A DNA stretch of 5,397 nucleotides from an uncultured Porphyromonas sp. (GTDB lineage: Bacteria > Bacteroidota > Bacteroidia > Bacteroidales > Porphyromonadaceae): positions 1 to 5,397 of the forward strand of contig CABQOJ010000091.1 of the NCBI GenBank assembly GCA_902465775.1, read 5' to 3'. Shown here one piece after another: positions 1 to 5,397 of the stretch (position 1 is its first letter; each line of letters starts with the position of its first letter). The notes beneath the pieces are model-generated. The model did no database searches and was not told where the DNA came from. It saw only the letters and a list, made by a program, of their open reading frames with translations. A program made the translations under genes and the position numbers.

Positions 1-46
1 TGTCTACACGGAGGAGCTAGGGTTGGCTTTTGACCTTTACTTGTAA
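1..46 (+). CDS. C-terminal end of an unidentified upstream gene (partial)
   Basis: The frame starting at position 2 reads VYTEELGLAFDLYL and stops at TAA 44-46. It is the only plus-strand frame that stays open for any distance here: the other two stop by positions 20 and 33. The terminator-like hairpin about 75 nt downstream fits a plus-strand gene ending here. Fourteen residues are too few to name a family. The call rests only on the open frame and the position of the hairpin, so it could be a chance open stretch. Confidence 0.4.
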   Translation, partial: VYTEELGLAFDLYL

Positions 47-122
47 GCAGACAATACCTATCAACGTAAGAGTACCACAAAGAAACATAGGATAGACTAT
101 ACGACAGCTCTTTTTTAGCTCG

Positions 123-174
123 TTGAGCAGGTCAGAGAGGATACCCTTCCTCCTCTGGCTTGCTCAATTGTTTT
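123..174 (+). terminator. Rho-independent terminator-like hairpin
   Basis: Positions 123-141 pair with 148-167 to give a 19-bp stem with one bulged base (C152), two G-T wobbles (130/160 and 132/158) and a 6-nt loop (142-147). The outer seven pairs (123-129 with 161-167) are perfect. The 3' arm runs straight into TTGTTTT (168-174), the U-rich tail expected of an intrinsic terminator on the plus strand. There is no equivalent T-run after the stem on the minus strand. It probably ends transcription of the gene that stops at 46 and insulates nadE, although the distance of about 75 nt from that stop codon is fairly long. Confidence 0.7.
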
Positions 175-182
175 CCTAATTC

Positions 183-226
183 CTTCGCATAGCAGCTAGA
201 TCCTGCCATGCGGAGTCTAGGCGAAG
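183..226 (+). other. Second imperfect stem-loop upstream of the nadE promoter
   Basis: CTTCGC (183-188) pairs with GCGAAG (221-226). After a 7-nt bulge (189-195), CTAGA (196-200) pairs with TCTAG (216-220), and TCC (201-203) pairs with GGA (212-214) across a bulged G215. This gives 14 pairs around an 8-nt loop. It has no T-tract on either side, so it does not look like a terminator. It lies upstream of the proposed -7 box and would not be part of the nadE transcript from that promoter. It could be a remnant, a protein-binding palindrome or chance. Confidence 0.35.
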
Positions 227-258
227 TGGGGACGTGAGGATAGACGGCAATGATTTTG

Positions 259-266
259 TATCTTTG
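259..266 (+). promoter_or_regulatory. Bacteroidetes-type -7 promoter box before nadE
   Basis: TATCTTTG matches the Bacteroidetes primary-sigma -7 consensus TAnnTTTG exactly. It begins 44 nt before the nadE ATG, which predicts a transcript start near 271-274 and a leader of about 30 nt. No TTTG-like -33 element sits about 20 nt upstream, so this is a one-box match. Two or three such 8-mers are expected by chance on both strands of a window this size (another lies antisense inside nadE at 1904-1911). Its position in the only non-coding stretch, just after a terminator, is what supports it. Confidence 0.55.
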
Positions 267-302
267 TAGCGTAATGCACGATAAGAGACTATAGCCGAAG
301 GT

Positions 303-2246
303 ATGAACTATGGATATGTCAAGGTAGCGGCCGCTGTGCCCTACGTCAGAGTGGCTGACTGCTACTATAATACGAGCCGCATCAAGGAGATGATCTTTCA
401 GGCGGAGGAGCTGGGCGTAGAGATACTTACGACCCCTGAGCTCTCGATCACGGGATATACGTGTGGGGACCTCTTTCACCAGTCATTCCTTCTGGATCAA
501 GCGCAGAAGGCGCTCTGCCAGTTGGTCGAGGAGACGGCCGAGACTGACGTGATGGTCATCGTCGGTATGCCGGTGAAGGTGGAGGAGAAGCTCTTCAACG
601 GGGCGGTCGCCTTCCAGCATGGTAAGATCCTAGGGGCGATCCCTAAGACTTATCTGCCGAACTACCGAGAGTTTCAGGAGAAGCGCTGGTTCTCTCCCAG
701 TGATTCGCTACAATATAAGACGGTGCAGATGGGACCGCACACGGTGCCTATCGGGCGCAACATCATCTTCAAGTGTGGACCGGTGGGCATCGGTATCGAG
801 ATCTGCGAGGATATGTGGACTCCCTTTACGCCGGGTACACGCCTGAGCCTTTATGGTGCGCATATCATCTTCAACCTCTCAGCGAGCAATGAGAATGCGG
901 GCAAGCATGACTACCTGCGCTCGCTAATCAGTGGCGCCACGTCGCAGTCTATCTGTGGCTACGTCTACGCCTCTAGTGGCTATGGCGAGAGCTCGACCGA
1001 TCTGGTCTACACGGGTAAAGCGTTTATCGCTGAGGTGGGCAAGATCGTCAAGGAGATGCGCCGCTTCGAATACAAGGAGCGTATGATCGTGAGCGACATC
1101 GATGTGTCTCGTATCCATGGTGAGCGCCTGATCAATAGTAGCTTCAAGAGTGCGGTCAATCACTTTACCGACGAAGAGGAGCTGGTGAGCATTCCCTTCA
1201 CGCTACGCTCTGAGGCGGAGTCGCAGCCTATGGATCGTGTCATAGATCGCAACCCCTTTATGCCTGAGGGGGCGAACCCCGAGGAGCGTTGTCACGAGAT
1301 GTTTCAGATACAGGTGTGCGGGCTGATACAGCGCCTCAAGCATATGCGTGCGGAGCATGCGGTGATCGGCATCTCGGGCGGACTGGACTCGGCACTGGCG
1401 CTACTGGTTACGGCAGAGGCTTTTGACCTCCTGGGCTTGGATCGCAAGCAGATCATTGCGGTGACGATGCCTGGCTTTGGTACCTCTGAGCGCACCTATC
1501 GCAACGGCTATGCTATGATGCAGGCGCTGGGTGTGACGATCCGTGAGATAGATATCAAGGAGGCGACGGAGCAGCATCTCTCGGCCATCGACTATAAGGG
1601 CAATCGGGAGGATGCGACCTTTGAGAATGCGCAGGCACGTGAGCGCACGCAGATATTGATGGACCTCGCCAATATGTACCACGCGCCAGTGATCGGGACG
1701 GGAGACCTCTCTGAGATAGCCTTGGGGTGGTGCACCTTCAACGGGGATCACATGTCTATGTATGCGGTCAATAGTGGAATCACGAAGACGAGCGTACAGC
1801 TGATCGTCGGGTGGTATGCTGCGCACAAGGCTGAAGACACGTTACTGGCCACGACGCTACAAGACATCGTCGCTACACCTATTAGCCCTGAGCTACTGCC
1901 GATCAAAGATACAAAGACGGGCAACGAGCAGCAGACGCAGAACCTCGTGGGGCCGTACGAACTACACGACTTCTTCATCTACCACTTCCTACTGGATGGC
2001 TTTGAGCCGAAGAAGATCTTTTACCTAGCCAAGGTTGCTTTCGAGGGAGCTTACACGCCCCAAGAGATCAAGCACTGGATGGGAGTCTTCTTCAAGCGAT
2101 TCTTCTCACAGCAGTTCAAGCGCAATGCGATGCCCGATGGGCCTAAGGTGCTGAGTGTATCGCTCTCCTCACGTGGGGAGTGGCGCATGCCGAGCGATGC
2201 GGTGAGCAGTATGTGGCTCCAAGAGGTGGAGAACCTAGAGGCATAG
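303..2246 (+). CDS. nadE: Glutamine-dependent NAD+ synthetase (amidase-synthetase fusion)
   Basis: This 647-residue cytosolic enzyme makes NAD+ from deamido-NAD+ with ATP, using ammonia released from glutamine. Residues 1 to about 290 are a nitrilase-type glutaminase domain with an apparent Glu-Lys-Cys triad: E46 (in PELSITGY), K115 (in IPKTYLPN) and C168 (in EICEDMW). The synthetase domain follows, with the ATP pyrophosphatase P-loop SGGLDSA at 358-364, the ENAQARER segment near 441-448, and GTGDLSE at 465-471 running into [17 protein letters not shown]. The length and the long C-terminal region resemble the Mycobacterium tuberculosis type (about 680 residues) rather than the short ammonia-only E. 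coli NadE. The ATG at 303 gives [13 protein letters not shown], the usual N-terminus for Bacteroidales members, and lies about 36 nt after a promoter-like box. No motif is missing. It is first in a tightly packed run of genes, and the next ATG is 11 nt beyond its stop. Confidence 0.97.
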   Translation: MNYGYVKVAAAVPYVRVADCYYNTSRIKEMIFQAEELGVEILTTPELSITGYTCGDLFHQSFLLDQAQKALCQLVEETAETDVMVIVGMPVKVEEKLFNGAVAFQHGKILGAIPKTYLPNYREFQEKRWFSPSDSLQYKTVQMGPHTVPIGRNIIFKCGPVGIGIEICEDMWTPFTPGTRLSLYGAHIIFNLSASNENAGKHDYLRSLISGATSQSICGYVYASSGYGESSTDLVYTGKAFIAEVGKIVKEMRRFEYKERMIVSDIDVSRIHGERLINSSFKSAVNHFTDEEELVSIPFTLRSEAESQPMDRVIDRNPFMPEGANPEERCHEMFQIQVCGLIQRLKHMRAEHAVIGISGGLDSALALLVTAEAFDLLGLDRKQIIAVTMPGFGTSERTYRNGYAMMQALGVTIREIDIKEATEQHLSAIDYKGNREDATFENAQARERTQILMDLANMYHAPVIGTGDLSEIALGWCTFNGDHMSMYAVNSGITKTSVQLIVGWYAAHKAEDTLLATTLQDIVATPISPELLPIKDTKTGNEQQTQNLVGPYELHDFFIYHFLLDGFEPKKIFYLAKVAFEGAYTPQEIKHWMGVFFKRFFSQQFKRNAMPDGPKVLSVSLSSRGEWRMPSDAVSSMWLQEVENLEA

Positions 2247-2257
2247 AGACGCGAGCG

Positions 2258-3244
2258 ATGATGAGTCAGGAGGAGCGAACACGGCTGTTGATCCCGATAG
2301 CGGACTTTATCAAAGAGTTTGAGCAAGCCTTCAAGCTGTCACTACAGAGTGATGCGTCGGTGCTGTCACACGCACTGGAGCATCTGCAACGCTCCTCTGG
2401 CAAGCACGTCCGTCCGATCATCGTGGGGCTATGCGCTCAGCTTTGCTCTGGGCAGACCAATGAGCAGACGCTCGCTGCTGCGCTCGTCATAGAGCTCCTA
2501 CACACCGCCTCGCTCATCCACGATGATGTCATCGACTGGTCGGACACACGGCGTGGACAGCCTACGCTCAACGCCCTTTACAGCAATCATCAGGCGGTCT
2601 TGATGGGAGACTATGTCCTCTCGACCGCTTTTCTGGAGATAGTCTCTCGAGAGCACAACTCGGAGATGCTATGTGTCGTTGCCCAGGCTGGGCGCAACCT
2701 CTCTATCGGGGAGCTGATGCAGCTCTCTCTCTCGAAGGCGCACACCTATCGTGAGGAGGATTACTACGCCGTGGTGGATTGCAAGACGGGAGCGCTCTTT
2801 GAGGCGAGTGCCAAGCTGGGAGCCCTGAGCGTAGATGCTACCGAGGAGCAGGTGGAGCGCTGTGCACGTCTCGGGCAACTGATGGGGCGTGCCTTCCAAC
2901 TGCAGGACGATCTCTTTGACTATGACAAGCTCCAGGACGTGGGCAAGCCTACGGGTCACGACCTGATCGAGGGCAAAGTTTCTCTCCCTCTGCTTTATGT
3001 CCTCAACCATGCGTCCGCCACGGAGCGAGACGAAATCATCTCCTATTTACAGCAACCTATCGAGGCGGACTCAATAGACTACCTCCTCCGCATAGCTCGT
3101 GAGCGTGGTGGCATTGACTACACAGAGAGACAGATCCAGCAGATCCTCCGAGAGGCGATCGACCTGCTCAGGAGCTTCGCACCGAGTGCCACGAGAGAGA
3201 CACTAGAGCGCTTTATCACATTACTAGGAGAGAGACAGAAGTAG
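2258..3244 (+). CDS. Long-chain trans-polyprenyl diphosphate synthase
   Basis: This 328-residue all-helical class I prenyltransferase condenses isopentenyl diphosphate units onto an allylic primer. Visible motifs are GKHVRP (48-53), the first Asp-rich motif DDVID (89-93) with the following RRGQPT, KTGALF (186-191), the second Asp-rich motif DDLFD (217-221), and GKPTGHDLIEGK (229-240). Small residues (A, S) five and four positions before the first DDxxD, where farnesyl synthases carry aromatics, point to a long-chain product. In Bacteroidales this is probably the menaquinone side chain (octaprenyl/IspB-like, exact length unknown). The frame is open back to an ATG at 2180 inside nadE, but those 26 extra residues have no family character. 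ATG 2258 and ATG 2261 are adjacent, and either gives the normal N-terminus. The gene starts 11 nt after nadE and ends 12 nt before the next gene, so co-transcription is likely. Confidence 0.93.
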   Translation: MMSQEERTRLLIPIADFIKEFEQAFKLSLQSDASVLSHALEHLQRSSGKHVRPIIVGLCAQLCSGQTNEQTLAAALVIELLHTASLIHDDVIDWSDTRRGQPTLNALYSNHQAVLMGDYVLSTAFLEIVSREHNSEMLCVVAQAGRNLSIGELMQLSLSKAHTYREEDYYAVVDCKTGALFEASAKLGALSVDATEEQVERCARLGQLMGRAFQLQDDLFDYDKLQDVGKPTGHDLIEGKVSLPLLYVLNHASATERDEIISYLQQPIEADSIDYLLRIARERGGIDYTERQIQQILREAIDLLRSFAPSATRETLERFITLLGERQK

Positions 3245-3256
3245 CGGACGAGAAGT

Positions 3257-3835
3257 ATGGGAGGTGATACGCTCAATTGGATAGACTATATGGTCATGGG
3301 CTGTACAGCTTGGGCACTCTTCAAGGGCTTCAAGCGGGGAGTCGTATCAGCTCTGATTGGCGTGCTGGGCATCGCCGTCGGCTATGTGCTGGTCCGCTGG
3401 ATAGGCGTACCCGTAGCGCTCTGGATCTCTCGCACCTTCGGACTACCCCACGGAGTGGCGGTAGTGGGTGCATATGTGGCGACCTTTTCGCTCTCATGCT
3501 GGGGCATCGCCTTCCTAGCACGGCCTACGGTGAGGGCAATCAAACATTCGTCGCTCTCAGTTGTCAATAAACTTATGGGAGCTCTCTTCACGGGAGCCTT
3601 CGTCATCTTATTCTTTAGCCTTATCTTTAATCTAACCGACTTCATACTGCCACGAGGAGTGCTAGCGCAGTTGCCCGACATCACAACAGAAGCGGGCGGG
3701 CCAGCTGAGCCTCGACGAGATCAGCGGGACAAGTCTAGACTATACGACCCTGTCCGAGGCTTGATCCCGTGGGCTGCTCTAGGCGACCTGACCTCTTGGC
3801 AGGATAAACAATTAAAGCAACAATCAAGTGAATAA
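3257..3835 (+). CDS. CvpA-family inner-membrane protein
   Basis: This 192-residue protein has the CvpA-family (colicin V production) layout. A short N-terminal hydrophobic segment (about 8-22) starts with NWIDYMV and is followed by the characteristic basic turn GFKRG (24-28). Further membrane segments lie near 29-47, 66-88 and 106-126, and [11 protein letters not shown] (105-115) is the family's last conserved membrane stretch. The tail (about 131-192) is hydrophilic, with a charged [15 protein letters not shown] stretch and then [10 protein letters not shown]. The family's molecular role is poorly defined: E. coli CvpA is needed for colicin V export, and relatives are linked to envelope stress tolerance. 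Position directly before sufB is typical of Bacteroidales and supports the call. It starts 12 nt after the prenyl synthase and its last 8 nt overlap sufB, suggesting coupled translation. Confidence 0.85.
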   Translation: MGGDTLNWIDYMVMGCTAWALFKGFKRGVVSALIGVLGIAVGYVLVRWIGVPVALWISRTFGLPHGVAVVGAYVATFSLSCWGIAFLARPTVRAIKHSSLSVVNKLMGALFTGAFVILFFSLIFNLTDFILPRGVLAQLPDITTEAGGPAEPRRDQRDKSRLYDPVRGLIPWAALGDLTSWQDKQLKQQSSE

Positions 3836-5336
3836 CGAACATAATCCTAAGCAAACAGTCCCCACAGCTGCCGAACCAGAGGTGCGTGCGGTGACGCCGA
3901 CGGGGGAGGATATCCTCGACGACATCACCCAAGGGGACTACAAGTATGGCTTCGTGACTGACGTCCATACGGAGACTATCCCCAAGGGTCTCAACGAGGA
4001 GGTGGTACGTCTCATCTCGGCAAAGAAAGAGGAGCCTGAGTGGCTCCTAGAGTTCCGCCTCAAGGCGTATCATCACTGGCTCACACTAGAGCGTCCTGAC
4101 TGGGCGCACCTCTCGATCCCCGAGATAGACTACCAAGACATTATATACTATGCGGCTCCTCGTCACAAAAACGAAGGAGATGGCAAGATAGATCCAGAGA
4201 TCGAGAAGACCTTTGACAAGCTCGGCATACCGCTTCACGAGCGAGCTATGCTCTCGGGCAATATGGCGGTCGATGCGGTCATGGATAGTGTCTCGGTGAA
4301 GACCACCTTCCGCACGAAGCTTCAGGAGCTGGGCATCGTCTTCTGCTCTTTCAACGAAGCGGTGCGTGAGCACCCAGACCTTGTCCGTAAGTACCTGGGC
4401 AAGGTTGTCTCCTCGCACGACAATTACTTTGCAGCGCTGAACTCGGCGGTCTTTAGTGACGGTTCTTTTGTCTATATCCCCAAGGGCGTGCGCTGTCCTA
4501 TGGAGCTCTCGACCTACTTCCGCATCAATGCGGCCAATACGGGACAGTTCGAGCGTACGCTCATCGTGGCAGACGAGGGAGCTTACGTGAGTTACCTAGA
4601 GGGTTGCACGGCTCCGATGCGAGATGAGAACCAGCTCCACGCTGCGATCGTTGAGATCATCGCTGAGACCGATGCTGAGGTCAAGTACTCGACCGTCCAG
4701 AACTGGTACCCAGGCGACAAGGACGGACGAGGCGGCATCTACAACTTCGTCACCAAGCGTGGTCTATGCCGTGGTGACCGCAGCAAGATCTCTTGGACAC
4801 AGGTTGAGACCGGCTCGGCTATCACGTGGAAGTATCCAAGCTGCATCCTGCGTGGCGACGACTCGGTGGGAGAGTTTTACTCTGTCGCTGTGACCAACAA
4901 CTACCAGCAGGCGGACACCGGCACGAAGATGATCCATCTCGGGCGCAACACCCGTAGCACCATCGTTTCGAAGGGTATCTCGGCCGGTAGTAGCCAAAAC
5001 AGCTACCGTGGATTGGTCTCCATCGCTGCTTCAGCGGAGAATGCACGCAATCACTCACAGTGCGACAGCCTTCTCCTGAGCGACCACTGCGGGGCGCACA
5101 CTTATCCTTACGCAGACATACGCAATGACTCTGCGGTCGTGGAGCATGAGGCGACCACCTCGAAGATCAATGAGGATCAGCTCTTCTACTGCAACCAGCG
5201 TGGTATCACCACCGAGGAGGCGGTTGGCCTGATCGTCAATGGCTACGCCCGTGAGGTAATGAGCAAGCTTCCGATGGAGTTTGCCGTTGAGGCGCAGAAG
5301 CTCCTCTCCGTAACCCTCGAGGGGAGTGTCGGCTAG
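3828..5336 (+). CDS. sufB: Fe-S cluster assembly scaffold protein SufB
   Basis: This 502-residue cytosolic protein forms the SufBC2D scaffold on which Fe-S clusters are built from cysteine-derived sulfur and then passed to apo-proteins. The family core runs from YKYGF (about 38) through the right-handed beta-helix to the usual C-terminus [16 protein letters not shown]412 (in QCDSLLL) and H440-E441 (in EHEATTS) have the spacing of E. coli Cys405, His433 and Glu434, residues tied to de novo cluster assembly, so the protein looks functional. The frame opens only after a TAA at 3813-3815 and contains no early ATG. The first start is GTG 3828, which overlaps the preceding gene by 8 nt behind an A-rich stretch; GTG 3882 or 3891 are alternatives. 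From GTG 3828 the N-terminus carries about 20 residues more than I recall for Bacteroides SufB. sufC probably follows 45 nt later. Confidence 0.97.
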   Translation: MNNEHNPKQTVPTAAEPEVRAVTPTGEDILDDITQGDYKYGFVTDVHTETIPKGLNEEVVRLISAKKEEPEWLLEFRLKAYHHWLTLERPDWAHLSIPEIDYQDIIYYAAPRHKNEGDGKIDPEIEKTFDKLGIPLHERAMLSGNMAVDAVMDSVSVKTTFRTKLQELGIVFCSFNEAVREHPDLVRKYLGKVVSSHDNYFAALNSAVFSDGSFVYIPKGVRCPMELSTYFRINAANTGQFERTLIVADEGAYVSYLEGCTAPMRDENQLHAAIVEIIAETDAEVKYSTVQNWYPGDKDGRGGIYNFVTKRGLCRGDRSKISWTQVETGSAITWKYPSCILRGDDSVGEFYSVAVTNNYQQADTGTKMIHLGRNTRSTIVSKGISAGSSQNSYRGLVSIAASAENARNHSQCDSLLLSDHCGAHTYPYADIRNDSAVVEHEATTSKINEDQLFYCNQRGITTEEAVGLIVNGYAREVMSKLPMEFAVEAQKLLSVTLEGSVG

Positions 5337-5381
5337 CACTGCCCCCGCTACACATTATATAGATACAGATTACACACTACT

Positions 5382-5397
5382 ATGAGCAACGTAATAC
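5382..5397 (+). CDS. sufC: Probable start of sufC, Suf ATPase (partial)
   Basis: An ATG at 5382, 45 nt after the sufB stop, begins MSNVI and stays open to the window edge. The 5337-5381 gap shows no terminator hairpin and no TAnnTTTG box, so read-through from sufB is likely. In Bacteroidales sufB is normally followed by sufC, the ABC-type ATPase of the SufBCD scaffold, and that neighbourhood is the only basis for the name. Five codons cannot confirm the family. Confidence 0.5.

Noticed and set aside
93..105. 13-nt direct repeat TAGACTATACGAC, also at 3736-3748
   Set aside because: A single shared 13-mer is not unusual for a window of this size (roughly 0.2 expected in random sequence). One copy is in the leader and the other encodes part of the cvpA tail, with no shared flanks.
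132..479. Minus-strand open frame of 115 codons across the leader and the start of nadE
   Set aside because: It covers the hairpin region and the antisense of a well-supported gene, has no recognisable family character, and fits the chance open frames expected in GC-rich coding DNA.
1904..1911. Exact TATCTTTG box on the minus strand inside nadE
   Set aside because: Two or three TAnnTTTG matches are expected by chance over both strands. No plausible gene or RNA lies downstream on that strand.
2180..2257. Upstream in-frame extension of the prenyl synthase to an ATG inside nadE
   Set aside because: The 26 extra residues lie entirely over the nadE 3' end and the short gap and have no family resemblance. 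The tandem ATG codons at 2258 and 2261 give a normal N-terminus and normal operon spacing.
3622..3629. TATCTTTA, a near-match to the -7 promoter box, about 200 nt before sufB
   Set aside because: One mismatch, no -33 partner, and it lies in the coding sequence of a cvpA membrane segment. It is too weak to call an internal sufB promoter.
4086..5339. Several minus-strand and shifted-frame open frames within sufB
   Set aside because: sufB is conserved along its full length on the plus strand. These frames are low-complexity, Arg/Ser-rich translations with no family character.

Overview
The window looks like an ordinary chromosomal segment of a Bacteroidales bacterium, most likely a Porphyromonas of the P. 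asaccharolytica/P. uenonis type. The basis is protein resemblance recalled from memory (NadE, SufB), moderate-to-high GC, a Bacteroidetes-type -7 box (TAnnTTTG) before the first gene, no clear Shine-Dalgarno sequences, and a CvpA-family gene directly before sufB, which is typical of Bacteroidales. The genus assignment is an inference.

Layout: positions 1-46 probably hold the last 14 codons of an upstream plus-strand gene. Positions 47-302 are non-coding. They hold a strong terminator-like hairpin (123-174), a second weaker hairpin (183-226) and a promoter-like box (259-266). Four complete genes follow on the plus strand, packed end to end: glutamine-dependent NAD+ synthetase nadE (303-2246), a long-chain trans-polyprenyl diphosphate synthase (2258-3244), a CvpA-family membrane protein (3257-3835) and sufB (3828-5336). 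A short gap leads to an ATG at 5382 that is probably the start of sufC, cut by the window end. Gaps are 11, 12, -8 and 45 nt, and no terminator is visible between the genes, so one transcript from about position 270 through the suf genes is plausible.

The genes are housekeeping in nature: the last step of NAD+ synthesis, the isoprenoid tail probably used for menaquinone, a small inner-membrane protein, and the scaffold of the SUF Fe-S cluster assembly machine. All catalytic motifs that can be checked are intact. I see no mobile element, CRISPR array, tRNA, rRNA, toxin-antitoxin or defence system, and no evidence of a new biological system. The points most worth a second look are the structured leader before nadE, the gene order upstream of cvpA-sufB, and the GTG start with an N-terminal extension on SufB.
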